Assembly (NCBI GenBank): GCA_007922305.1
Contig: ML677365.1
Coordinates: forward strand, 14,963,028 to 15,027,027
Direction: 5' to 3'
DNA: 64,000 nucleotides
Source: Dermatemys mawii
Lineage: Eukaryota > Chordata > Testudines > Dermatemydidae
Shown: positions 26,272-38,300 of the stretch, in pieces
Layout of the letters: the number at the start of each line of letters is the position of its first letter
How positions within the stretch are numbered: the stretch's first letter is position 1
Position numbers and translations under genes: made by a program
The notes under the pieces: model-generated
Databases searched by the model: none
The model's input: only the letters and a program-made list of their open reading frames with translations
What the model was told of the DNA's origin: nothing

Positions 26272-26349
26272 TTAGTAGTACAATACTTCAGTCTTATCAG
26301 GTGTTCTATAAATTCACCTGGAAAAACGGGAGGTTGAGTTTCACTGAAC
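26272..26349 (+). ncRNA. MIR875: mir-875 precursor hairpin, antisense in VPS13B intron
   Basis: The 78-base stretch aligns over its whole length with my recollection of the human mir-875 hairpin. The 5p arm is at 26282-26303 (AATACTTCAGTCTTATCAGG, then TG) and the 3p arm begins at 26317 (CCTGGAAAAACGGGAGGTTG). The loop ttctataaattc and the flanks TTAGTAGTAC and CACTGAAC also match. The CAGGTG/CACCTG stem base is intact. The 5p arm differs from human at position 1 and at seed position 6 (C to T), and mid-stem pairing is weaker. The 3p seed is unchanged. It lies 55 bases upstream of mir-599 on the same strand. Confidence 0.85.
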
Positions 26350-26404
26350 ACAGGCTTCATGTTTCTTGTATGGAACTTATTTAAATAGTATGGTGAGCAA
26401 TATA

Positions 26405-26499
26405 AAAGATATACTGTCCACAGTGTTTTTGATAACCTGATGTGGGACTGGAGTTCTTTTCACTGTTGTGTCAGTTCATCAAACCCATACCTGGACATC
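26405..26499 (+). ncRNA. MIR599: mir-599 precursor hairpin, antisense in VPS13B intron
   Basis: This 95-base stretch has the same length as the human precursor as I recall it, and matches along both arms, from AAAGATATACTGTCCACAG to CCCATACCTGGACATC. The mature 20-mer at 26465-26484 (GTTGTGTCAGTTCATCAAAC) differs from human miR-599 only at position 13 (T to C); the seed TTGTGTC is identical. The 5' arm at about 26425-26442 can pair with it. It sits on the strand opposite VPS13B, as in human, and probably shares a primary transcript with mir-875. Confidence 0.9.
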
Positions 26500-28752
26500 A
26501 GTCAAAGTCTATACAAAGGACTACAACATTTCTGGAAAAAATAATAAATTTTAGACATGGTATAGACTGCATTTTTTATACACATTATATAACTTATATA
26601 GACACATGCTACATCTATACAGCTGTAATAAATAATTTAAAACAATAAGTAATATATGGTATATAGTCTACAATAGGTACAAATTAGTTTAAAAGATTTA
26701 TTATTAAGTATCTAGTTCCTCAGTGGTACATTGCATCTGTCTTTAATCATGAATAAGTTAAATGAAAACTAAAGAAACCAAAACTCTTACTGTATGAGTT
26801 CACATTTTGTTCTTGTGAATCACTGCTTTCACAATGCGAAGCTAGAAATAGTCATATTAAAGAATGATAAAATATTAAATTAGATAAAAAGAGGTTACTA
26901 ACAAAGTATGAATTTGAGAATGGTTTCAGTTAGTGTTTAGAAGTTAAAGATAAAGATACTTCAATATTAATATAGAAGAAGCCTTGGGGATACATAATTG
27001 TCCTTTCTTGAAAATTTAATCTTTGAATATTTTTACTCTACTCTCCTCCCATTGCTTCTCCTACTTCACCACAATCTGGAAGACTATCTCCCTAAAAGAG
27101 CCATCCCAGACTCAAAGTCTTCCAAGAGTGAAACACAGTAAAACAGTACGTTAACATTAAAAAAAATATTTTTGAACAGAACCTCGTAAGTGGTTTTTAA
27201 GAGTATGTCTGAGTTCAAATGAATCTATGACTGGGGAAAATTATTTAAAATGGGTTGAATTTTTGTGCTATTCACGTAGGATGTAACAAGCAGTAATTAC
27301 TCCAGAGAAGAAATAGTTTTATTTATTGAACATTTTAGCTATCCCCAGACTATTAGGTATCAATCTTGTTCCTACTAAAGTGAAAGGAGGTGTTGTTATT
27401 GACTTCAGTCTAAGCAGAACTGAACCATGAGGAATTAAGACTGGGCTAATGAGACTATAGTTTTTAACAATTTTCTGCCAAAGGAATCTTTGAAGGATGC
27501 TAATTTATGAGCCTGTAGGATCCAAAAAATGTGTGGACCAAAACTTACACAAACCTAGATAGTCACCCCACAAATCTGATCATAAGAAGTGTACTTTTCA
27601 TTACCATAACCTGAAGAAAAAATGTCTGAAAGTTTTTTGAGCCAGCAGTTCTCTCTTGTTTCTATGCTGTCATACATGCTCTGAGCTATTTGGCAACTGA
27701 TGCTCTGAAAGCCTTACAATCTGATAGTGAGATTTGCTGAAAATTGTTACAAAAAGAGATAGTGATATTGCATCAAAAGATGTGTCTAATCCTAAAAACT
27801 TCTCTGTGAATACTATAATAATGAGGTTCATCTGAAACCCTTCTAGATCACACGTTATGAAACTGTGGTCAGTGGCCCCACTGTTTTTCTTTTTCTTCTT
27901 TATAACTTTAGATAGAAGTAAGGTTGGTGTGAAGGCCTATAATTGCTATGCTTTTGTCTTTTTGGATCTTCCTGAATATCTTGTGAACTGGTTAACTTCC
28001 ACTGATGGCAAAATTGCTGCAGTCTCCTTTTCATATGTGACACAACCATGAATAAAAAACTAGGTTCCAGCTATGGGTTTTTTTGTGGGTGGTGCTGGAC
28101 TTGATGGAATATTCTCCTCTGAAGTTGTCTTTCTTTCACTAGTATCTTAAATCTGGTGTATTCAAAATGGTTGCTTTCTCCTATAAGTCTGAAATTTTTC
28201 CTTTTTTGTTTCATCAGAACCTTTTTTTAATCAGCCACCTGAACGATTGCCCATTCACAGGTTCACCAAACAAGTTTCCACAGTGAGTGTTTTCAGTAGC
28301 TGTTTGGCCTCTCTCTCCTTTTGAAGAACAAAAACAGGGCTGAAATTCTAACTCCAATGAAGTCCCTGGCAAAACTATCAATGACTTCAATTGGGCCAGG
28401 ATTTCACCTGAAGCATACCATTGGAAGCCATTGAGAGGACTGAGACACTAAGGGCATTAACTGAAAAAAGCTAGTGAAAGCTTGAGAACCACAGCTTTTA
28501 GTTATTTTTCTCTGGAAGGAACTGCTGCTTTCAGTTCATGCATCCATGACAGTGTAGCTCTTGCAAATCAGGTAGAGGCTGACTAAACTTTCAAGAAAAG
28601 AACTGAGGCTTCTAAATTATGAGTAATTGACTATTCTCCTTTCCACCGTTAGAAAAAGAAGTTCCTTGAGAGAGAAAGGATTATTTCATTCATCCCATAA
28701 GACCCATCTTTTGGACAAATTTTTTTAAAGTAAAACTTTCAGCACTGTTTCT

Positions 28753-29450
28753 TCATTTTTTTAAATTCAATTGGACATTTCCCCTTGGTGGAGGAGCAGG
28801 AACAGTCATTTTAGCCCTGGACAGCAGTTTTTCAGATTTTTCTTCTTCATCATCATCATCTTCTCTCTCCTTTCGGTTAGGTTCTGGGACTTGAACATTC
28901 AAGGTGCTGATTATCCTCCGAACCATTTTTATCAAAACACTAGGTAGGGAGTAGTTTACCTGAGATCCTGCTCTCGTTCTTCATGACTGAAGTCTGAGAC
29001 TTCTCCTTCCTCACGAGAAAACATGCTAGAATACATGCTTATACTCCCTCTTTTTGCATTTTTTCCTTCTGGATTGAAATTTTCTTCTTCTCTACTGTTC
29101 TAAGGATGCAGTACATGAATAATGCAAAGAACTAGGACTTTCCCTATAGCTTTTCCAAAGGAAAAAGTAACTTTTGTGCCTCAACCTTTCTAATTATTAT
29201 GAAACCAGAATCTCTTCCTTGGAATCAGGAACTATTATTTTTTTCCATTTTCCAGTTTGCTGTGGCTTTTCTGAGAGGGAAGTGCTACAAAGGAAGGTAA
29301 GTGCTCTTCCTTTATAGCCTCTGGTTTGGGACATGATGTCTCCTTTGAGGATATATCAGTGGTTCTAGGATTCCTGCTAAAGCTCCAATATGCGTTATTA
29401 CTGGTCCCCTGTACTTCTATTTTCCATATTCTTTCTACTGTTTCTGACAA
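28753..29450 (-). other. Unrecognised minus-strand ORF cluster, possible decayed retropseudogene
   Basis: Three neighbouring minus-strand frames read like disordered, charged protein: 29450-29235 (SRNPRTTDISSKETSCPKPE), about 29100-28965 (RGSISMYSSMFSREEGEVSD, FSHEEREQDLR) and 28935-28753 (KEREDDDDEEEKSEKLLSRA, KMTVPAPPPRGNVQLNLKK). They are in different frames with stops between. I do not recognise the parent. No poly-A tail was located, so this may be chance composition. It is not part of VPS13B. Confidence 0.2.
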
Positions 29451-29484
29451 TCACTCACTAAATTATGACTAAAATTAGAATGTA

Positions 29485-29565
29485 TTCTCTTTGGGGCAGG
29501 GACCACTTCTTTTATCTGTAAAGTACCTAGCATCCTTTTTAGCTCAAGGTACATAATGGCAAACA
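29485..29565 (+). mobile_element. L2-like LINE 3' end fragment
   Basis: The phrase ctttggggcagggaccactt followed by gtaaagtacctagcatcctt is the reverse complement of the 3' end seen at 17880-17965, placing an old fragment in + orientation. Only about 80 bases are recognisable. Confidence 0.45.
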
Positions 29566-30364
29566 GGATATAGCTTTAAATGGGATAGAAATGAGTTTGC
29601 TTTCCCACAGAGAAATCTATCCTTTTTAACAAATCAAAAGAGAAACTGTCATTAGTATTAAATCATCGACTTAAGACCGCTGGAAAAAGTTGTAGAAAGT
29701 TATGGGTTCTAGCCCACTTACAGGCCTGGGAAATGTTTTCCCAGTAGGTGGTTTTAGCACCAGCTTCCCTGGACTGTGTCTATAGCAGGGCGGGAATCGA
29801 GGGGGGAGAAAATAAAACTGTAAGGGCATGTTGGGCATGACTGGAAGGAAAAAAAAATATACATTACACGATATAACTAACCCTGAAGTAATTTAAACAA
29901 TCAAAAAATATGCAAAGATGCATCAAGATTTATCACAATTAAAAGTACAAAATATACATGGGACCCACTTACAAAAGGATCCAAGATTAAGAACAAATTT
30001 CCAAGGTACCGATTCTTGCCTGTAGTCTTCACTGTGATTTACCCTGCTTATAAAAACTCTTGAAACATTTAAAGGGATGTTGATGGGTTCTGGCATTTAC
30101 TCGCTTCTTAACAGAAAATGTTCCATTATCTCAACCCAACTTAATGCTTTCTTATATTATAATTTAGGTAACATTCTTGCAACTCTAACCTTGGCTGATA
30201 ATCAGTTTTAGAACCTTTCTATAATTGTAGCACACTTCTTGCTATGCTTTATGTTGGAATCTAGAGTAGTCTAAGAATGATAAGATTATGTAATACCAGT
30301 AACAGTGCTTTGCTATACATAATCTTTCATTTAGAGTATCTCAATAAAATCTACAACTACTATT

Positions 30365-30590
30365 GAATTTAGCCTTGGTGCCTCTGTGGGATTTATTACA
30401 ATCCCCATTTTAAAACTTGAATTGAAAATTGAAGCAAAGAGAGAGAAGGGAACTGAGCACCTCTGAAAATCAGAAAATAAGTGGTTTGTTCAAGGTCACA
30501 CAGGAAATTTATAGCAAAGCCACAGATATAAACTAGGTTTCTTGACTCCTCTTTTCTACCTTAACTATAAGACCACCTTTATCTTCCCCT
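30365..30590 (-). mobile_element. MIR-type SINE, reverse orientation
   Basis: gatttattacaatccccatttt, caaggtcacacaggaaattt and agccacagatataaactagg are the reverse-complement equivalents of MIR blocks (the 'gtgaccttggg...' core). Diverged copy. Confidence 0.5.
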
Positions 30591-30628
30591 TTATCAGCAA
30601 AATATTCTCCAGTTTAAAATTGCAAATA

Positions 30629-30812
30629 TAGTGGACCCTTGCTAGCGCATGTATCACTATAACATGGATTCATGTATAGCACGGTCGTGGCGATGGATCC
30701 CAAATTTAATTTAAATTGGGATCCATGGAAACGCGGTCCCCACACCTCGTCCCCTTATTAATGCGATACCGCATATGGCTCCCGAACCCCATGTTCTAGC
30801 AAGGGTCCGGTG
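30629..30812. mobile_element. TA-flanked MITE, 184 bp, mariner-like
   Basis: Left end TAGTGGACCCTTGCTAGCGC and right end (reverse complement) CACCGGACCCTTGCTAGAAC are inverted repeats of about 22 bp. They are flanked by TA at 30627-30628 and 30813-30814. The GGACCCTTGCTAG ends recall Tigger-like short elements. The centre (about 30694-30724) is a near-palindrome between two GGATCC sites. Confidence 0.75.
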
Positions 30813-30890
30813 TAATTATTAGAGACTAAAATGATTCTGCATACTTTGTTTCTGTTACTAATGATAAAATTTATTTCTCTAGACACTATA

Positions 30891-31559
30891 TACTCCTGGG
30901 GGAATTCTGAGATGCTGCACAATGCAGAATTTTGCAGAAATTAATGTTGTGCATGCAGAATTTCCTTTCCCCCACAGGAAAAGCCACCACTAAGGTCTAC
31001 TGGACTTGGCAGAGTCCAGCTTGCACATTTTTACTCCTGGAGGAATTCTGTGCCACTGTGCATGTGCTGAATTCATGTCCCATGCAGATTTCTTTGCTTC
31101 CCCACAGAAAAATGACTTTGTGATAGAAGCAAAGAGAAGATGCAAAAGCAGTCATGCACCACTGCATAGTTGCGCAGGTACATCATTTAAGGCACCTGGA
31201 ACAGCCAGAGGAGAGGAAAATCACCACAGGGCTGGGGACCCCCCCAGCCAGTGGTTCCTACCCTAAGCCCTCCAGCTGGGCTCTGGGTGTGGGGGAGGCA
31301 GGAAGGGCAGAGAAACAGGAACTGAGTTGTCATAGGGGTTTCTTTAACTCTCTACTCCTGGGAGAATTTTTGTATGTGTCTGTATTGTTACAGATGACCT
31401 CGCTGACAGATATTTTGAAATAAATTACCAAAATAATTGAAACAGGCGTAATTATGTAGTGTTATTTTGACAAATAAAATTTGTAGAATTTTGCAGAATT
31501 TCAAAATATTGTGCACAGAATTTTTCTTTTTTTTGTGTGCAGAATGCCTCACAGGAGTA
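30891..31559. mobile_element. DNA transposon-like element, 669 bp, with target duplication
   Basis: The ends are TACTCCTGGGGGAATTCTG and, in reverse complement, TACTCCTGTGAGGCATTCTG. ACTATA occurs directly outside both ends (30885-30890 and 31560-31565). If the element is taken one base shorter at each end, an 8-bp duplication (CACTATAT/AACTATAT) with one mismatch fits a hAT insertion. The end motif recurs internally near 31030 and 31354, suggesting nested or tandem copies. Not coding; the open frames here are spurious. Confidence 0.65.
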
Positions 31560-34500
31560 ACTATATAACTGTTGTAGAGCTAGAGATATTACATCTAAAA
31601 GGTAGATAAGGTTTTCCAACATATTTAGAAAACAGTTTCTAAAGTGAATATATAAACAAATGTGGTCAGTGTGAAAGCTGACCTGAGATGTTCTTTTTTT
31701 ACAATAAAAAACAAAAAGGCAAAAAATGTAAAGCAAAACTACAAAGGAAACATGGGGCAAAAGGGTTAACATCATCATAAAAATAGCACAACTCAAAGGC
31801 AGTAGGACTCTCAGACCTTTTGAACACTGTTGTTGAGGTAGTTTTTGGCAGCAAGAAGCAACATATTCTTAGAAACCTACATCCTGCCACAGGAAGCCTA
31901 AGAATACACCATTGCTTTTGTGAATGCCAAATTTAAATACAAAGCCTTCATGCTAAATCAGTTAAACACTATTATACAGTATGTATGAAAAGCCTGCCAA
32001 AGATATTTTCAAATACTGGATTTAAATAAATTGCAGTTGCATTTATTGCCAGGTAAAACCAATCTACACTTGCTACATTACCCACTTGTATGACAACAGT
32101 GACCTTTAGGATTATGGATTAAATTTTCACGTGGCTAAACAGGCTCTGTCAAACCCCCAAAATATAGAAATTGTGGTGGTTATAAAGACAGTTGGGTGTC
32201 TTGCATTTCTGTCAGAAGTAAAATAGTGCAGGGAGCAATCAATTACACATACACACACAAATACATACTCACAAACACTTCACAATTAATTCTGTCTGCT
32301 GTATTTATTTAAAGCAGACTCTTTTGAGCACAGTTAAATAAACATAAATCTATAGAATTCCAATCAGTTGCATTTTGAACATGGTATGATCTCTGGATTT
32401 TTTTAAACGTGTTTTTTTTATGATGCATCTGTTTACATAACATACCAGGTATTAAATAATTAAGCTGAGAGCTCTGAACAATGTCTGTGGAAAATCTAAA
32501 TTTCTATATCGACAGTCAAAGCTATAGATAAATGACAACAAAGCTGCTTTTGAATTTCTGCTGGATAATCATTATATACTTATACCTTCTTACAATGGGA
32601 AACTGAAAAGTCTTAGCTTTTCCTCTCAGATGACTCTTCCGTCACACTGTCTAAGCCTTGGGCTTTTTTTTGTTATTTGAAAAATAAAGCCCATGCCAAA
32701 TTCATTTAAAAATAATATTAGCCCCTGGTTTAAGTAAATGTGGATATCATTGTCAACGAAGAGCTGTCTTCTCTGTAGCCTGCAAGGACTATTTGCATCT
32801 GTATATATCTATATTTCTGCAATGGTCTGTTCAATGTCACCTTCACAGTTGTAATGCCTTTTGCCATTTAATCCAAGCTGCTATGCCACTGGAAGTCATG
32901 ATGACTTCAGCCTATAGCAAACCAAAAGGCCAATAATGATGTTAGCTATTATCTCAGTATTTTTCCATCCTCTAACAAAGGCTGACAGTAATTAATATCA
33001 CCCATTGCACTCTTAACAGAAAACTCACTGACAACTAACAGCCCAGCCAGAAAATACATGAAATGTTTGTAGAAGTTGTAACTGGGCTAGAGTTCTGCCT
33101 CTAAACAAAGTTTAAATGGTCCCTAAAATGCAGCAAAAATACTGCATGTTAACTTAATCAATATCCTAGTACTGTGTAATCAACTTGATCAACAGTGCAA
33201 TGAGAGAAGATACCAGCATGAAGAATAAGACCTGAAACATTAGAAGAATATTAAGTGTAGGATTTTCAAAAACACTTATAGGAGATAGTAGCCTAACTCT
33301 GACAAAGTCAGTGGGAGTTAGGTGCCCAACTCACATAAAAAAACCATGCTAAATTGTTGAGCACTTTTACTATTACAGCGTTGAATGGTACTCAAATAAT
33401 AACAGTAATTTGTTCAAACTCCTTCTCTTGACTAAATTAGTATATGGCTGTCTATGCAAGTTTCTCAATAGAATCAAATTATATATGAACATAGAATTAA
33501 ATGTGATTATTTTCGTTCAGCTAAATGTCCATAAAACTGAAAATGGAAATGCTTACAAAAATGTTTTACACAGAACAGAAAGATTTTAGCAAACTATTTG
33601 TGCAAAAAATAAAATAAAAAATCAGCCATACACAAATCACTTCAAGAACTGTGGTATAAATTTGTCTTAGATAAAACCGTGTGAGGGACATCAGAGAACC
33701 CACAAATATTTATGGAATGAACCACAAGCTGTATACAGAAGTTAACAAATGTCTCATTACAAATGGGGATGGGTCTCCCAGGAACAGAAGCACAGAACCA
33801 AAATTATATTCAACTTAAGTTCCTGTTATAATTAAAAATGCTACAAAAGAAAAAAAACCTGCTTTAAATATTTCTGTAAAATACTTTTCAGCAAACAAAA
33901 CATTTGTTGAAACCAAATATGATGTAAATTATATTTACTCACAGTTAATATAAAAAGTGTAACAGTAAGCTTTTAAAAACCTTTTCTGAATTATTTTAGA
34001 GTAAATTACTCACCACAATCAAGACCTTTGGATTTCAATTTTAACTATATATGACAGTAAAGTATCCTAAAAATGAGTGTTCAAGCACATATTTTTAAAA
34101 TCAATTATAAGACACCAGAGGACGGACAGACAGTGAAATATTTTATGAAAAGTGAACTATTCCCTCAACTGGGATTTATTAAATACAAGTAACTTCCATA
34201 ATGGTACTGCTCTATTTAAACCCTTAAAAAGAAATTATTTCCCCTAATCCAACTAATGCAGCCCTCTGTTATCTAGTATTAGAGTATTCTAACTTAATGT
34301 TCTGAAATACTGCAACTTACAATAGTGATAGCAGCAGCTACAGAACTCAGCAAAGCCAGGACTTTGGATGTCACGTGGCCCAGCAAAACCTCTCCTCTGG
34401 AGCAACCATCTGGGTTGGTGTTCTTCATGGAATTTGCCAGGGGAAGTTGCTCTTTAAGAAGGTGCTAGAATCCTCCACGCAAAGGAGAGCCCCTGCTGAC

Positions 34501-34829
34501 TGTCAGAATACCAAGTGACTGGGGGATAGCTTGGCCAACTTTCCCTGATGCCCCCTCCTTTTATTGCTAAGACTTCAGGGCAGGTCCCTGCAGTCCTCTT
34601 GCAGCAGCAGCTAACTTCTTTACAGCCTCAGGAGCCACAAGAAATCAGTAATTCCAGACTCTATGACCTGTATTGTGTGGTTGGGAGAATGGTTGTTTGG
34701 TGAGGGAGATGGGAAAGAGCAATAAATGAGCTAAGGGCTAAGGATGGGATTTTCAAAGGAGCCTAAGGTAAGTTATGTGCCTTTGAAAATCTCAGCTTAA
34801 ATCAATAGGACTTAAACAGCCATGGGGGC

Positions 34830-35333
34830 CAGGAGAGACTGGGACTTTTCAGCCTGGAATAGACACATTTATGGGTGGATATGAGAGTCTATAAAATCAA
34901 GTCTGGGGTGGAGAAAGTAAATAAGAAAGAGTTATTTACTGTTTCTCATAACACTGGAACTAGGGGTCACCAAATGAAATTAATAGACCGCAGCTTTAAA
35001 ACAAACAAAAGGAAGTATTTTTTCACACACACACAGTCAATTTGTGCAACTCTGCCAGAGGATGTTGTGAAGGCTAAGGCTATAACAAAGTTCAAAAAAG
35101 AACAAGATAAGTTCATGGAGGATAGGTCTATCAATGGCTATTAGTCAGGCTGGGCAGGGATGGTGTCCCTAACCTCTGTTTGCCAGAAGCTGGGAATCGA
35201 TGACAGGGGATAGATAACTTGATGAGTGCCTGTTCTATTCTTTCCCTGTGAAGCACCTGGCATTGGTCACTGTTGGAAGACAGGATACTGGGCTAGATGG
35301 ACCTTTGGTCTGACCCAATATGGCCGTTTTTAT
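34830..35333 (+). mobile_element. CR1 LINE 3' end
   Basis: Frame 34875-35144 encodes the CR1 ORF2 C-terminus (MRVYKIKSGVEKVNKKELFT, HNTGTRGHQMKLIDRSFKTN). It is followed by the CR1 3' UTR ending gatggacctttggtctgacc caatatggcc. It is a 5'-truncated copy in + orientation, opposite to the host gene. Confidence 0.88.
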
Positions 35334-38300
35334 GAGAGAAGGCAGCAGTAAAGGATATCTAGGAGCTCTGTGGCCCAGTATCCTCCCTAGACACATGTGG
35401 GAGCCAGGCCATAGGAACTCAAATATAGCTTATATCCGCCCAACCACCACCAGACACCACTCAAATGGGCAGAGGACTGACATTCAATGGAAGTTGAAAG
35501 TCTACTCAGAAGCCTCTCTGATATCTGCAGTGACTCTACTTAACGGCATACTGAACCACAAGCTAAGGCATGAAGATATGGCATGGAACACGCAGTATAT
35601 TTTGAGAGGGGAGGTAGGGCTCACATCAGAGTTAAGGTTTGCAAATAGTTTGATGCACCTGGCTGTTGGGAAGGGGGCATTGCTCCTTCTAGGGAGAGGA
35701 AGAGAAAAAGTAGGAATAAATTTGTTTCCTCACTAAAGTACACTAAGGACAAGTATATTTATTTGTATTGATTGTTCTAAGAGTTAATATATATCAAGGC
35801 AAAAGTTTAAAAGACTTAGTAGTATTTCAGTATGTAAAATGATAATGTCAGAACATGAAAATTTTAAACAAATTAAAACTAACCAAATGATTCTTTGATT
35901 TTATTTTAATTGGCTTCACTATTATAAAATTCCAGATTTTTTGGCAGGAAATAGAAACAATTTAATTACGTTAAACTACATCTCAGACACTGTACACAGA
36001 AAACAAATCCTGTTTTCTCCTCCCACTGCAGCAACTTAATCACATTATTGATTTCAAAACTGAAGTTACATGAAATGCATGTATCAAGTTTTATATATGC
36101 CATATATCAAATCCAAAATAACTGCATTAAAATAGTATTACAGGCATAAATAAAAAATCATAAAGGGAAGGAAACTCTAAAGTCAGCCTGCCCATTTTGT
36201 GTAAGCTTTAGATAACATGTGGTAAGTAAGAACATCAGCAGCTGTGAGGCCTTTTTTATAGAGTATAATATAAATTGCAGTACATAAGCACTATACAGAA
36301 AGGCAAGTATCTTATAGAAACCTTCATTTACAATTGCTGTGCTTTTGTTGATTTATGTCTGACTTTAATATTACAAACTGTCAGTCAAATGATGGTAACC
36401 TTAACAACAAAGAAATGATAGTCAGTACTGTAATCAATGTATTATGCTGTAAAATATGATTAAGCAATATCTGACTTTATTATGCCATTTTACTATAAAT
36501 TACATGAGTATTTTTCAATGATGCTATGACAAAGTTGTCTGAATTGCAGTATAACTAAACTCATCAGTAATTTGCTTTCATTTCAATAGGCAATGTTTCA
36601 TTCAATAGAAAATTTAATTTGAAGAATCCAAATAAACCAATTTTTCAGCAACTAAATCTAGAAATAGTAGGTCACCTCAGTAGCCTATAAGATTTAGAAG
36701 AGCAATTTTTAGCCACCTTTAACAATTGCTTCTTTGAATAGCTGATCATAGACCATGCAAGTTGCGAGATTACTTCTGATTTATTCCTAAATAACCCACA
36801 GTGTTAGTTCAGGAAGCTACATCTGGGCCACCAAATATTCATGACATACTATAATTAAATTCAGAATCCTTATGGGAGGGTTCATACCACATATTAGCAC
36901 CGTTACATTAAACATTAGGGTCAAGAGTTTCATCTTGCTCTAGCTCCTTTATGAGAAGTAAAAGGGCCGAAGTGGCATAAAAGGCTTCCAAAATCCCTGT
37001 ATCCATCCAGGGGAGGATTCCCGCAGAGGAAGAATGTAGAAGAAAGCCATCAGGCTGATCTTGGAGTACCCTCTTGCAAACTCTGGCATAAGTAGTGTGC
37101 TGGAGGGCAGGGCTGGGAATGGGGCACAGAATACAGTGATGCAGAGATTCCAGTCACAGTCTTTGCGTTTGCTGGCCCAGCCCAGGATTGGAAGGATGAA
37201 ATGGTGGCTTAATGCAATTGTAGCCTCTCTCCATCCCCTGGAGTTGAGAGTTCTGTGCTACACTCCAGAAGGGTGTACAAAATCTTGTGCATAGCACAAT
37301 CTCACTCTAGAAGATTTAGAATTTTAGTAAAATCCTCAGATTCAGCACCAAGGCTACTTAAACTTACAATTGCAAAAGGCATAACCTGGCCCTAAACAAA
37401 AAGGGTGGTAGAAAGGAAAAGAAAAAAGAAAAAATACAAGAGGTTATCTGAGCTGCATAGATATCCTTCAGCAAACAGAAATCCTGACCAAGTGAAGCCA
37501 ACAGACAGGAACAAACTATAGTAGATAAAATGTAAAATGGAAACTAGGAGAGTTTAAAAAAAGCAATTGGAAGTCCAAAGTCAGTAAAGCAACACTAAAT
37601 TATTGAATTTCTTTTTCTTTCTTTTTTTTTTTTTAGGGTAAGGTCATTTTAAATTTCTTCAGTTGTTTTATAAAAAACATTCTTAAGTGGCGAGTTACTA
37701 GGGAGAGCTGAGCAAACAATTTGTAACAAATAACATAAATTGACAAATTTAACCTTTCCTCTGTTTGGAGACTGTCCAGTAATCGAAAATTATTTGAAAG
37801 AAAGTCACAACTTTTGTTTAATGTGGCTCCCTTATTAGCAGCAATGATTAGCAATCATTGGACATATAAGCCACATAATAATGTTTTTGTTCTCAAATTG
37901 GAATATTCACAGGAAGCAAATATAAAATTTACTATACATGAATATTTGCAAGTGAAAATTTAAAATTGACACTCAGCAAGTATTTGCAAATAAAATTCAA
38001 TCCACTAAGAGAAAAATGATTTGTGAAGAGGGTACTCACAATTTTGAAGCAAGTGTTTGGGGTTAAGTAGGAGACAGAAAATGATAGAAGTATTGCACTT
38101 TCTGAATTCTTTTTCATTTCTACCAGCCACAAGGTGAGGAGGGGAGATTTATTCTATTATATTTACTTCAATGAAACAAATGGCATTGTAGTCGCCAATC
38201 AACATCATAACTAAAAAAGCAAAGTCCAAAATAAAAGTGAAATATACAGTTTAAGTTTAGTGAAATACATTCTGTAGGTTTTGATAGCTTTTGGTATTGG

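Noticed and set aside
34320..34440. Minus-strand open stretch ending at a GTAAGT-like donor (near 34320)
   Set aside because: No convincing acceptor, no resemblance to VPS13B, and it would have to fit between exons 30 and 31, which already join in phase and in sequence.
35320..35736. 138-codon + strand frame after the CR1 at 34.8-35.3 kb
   Set aside because: It starts in the CR1 3' UTR, continues into anonymous intron, and has no recognisable protein or splice context.
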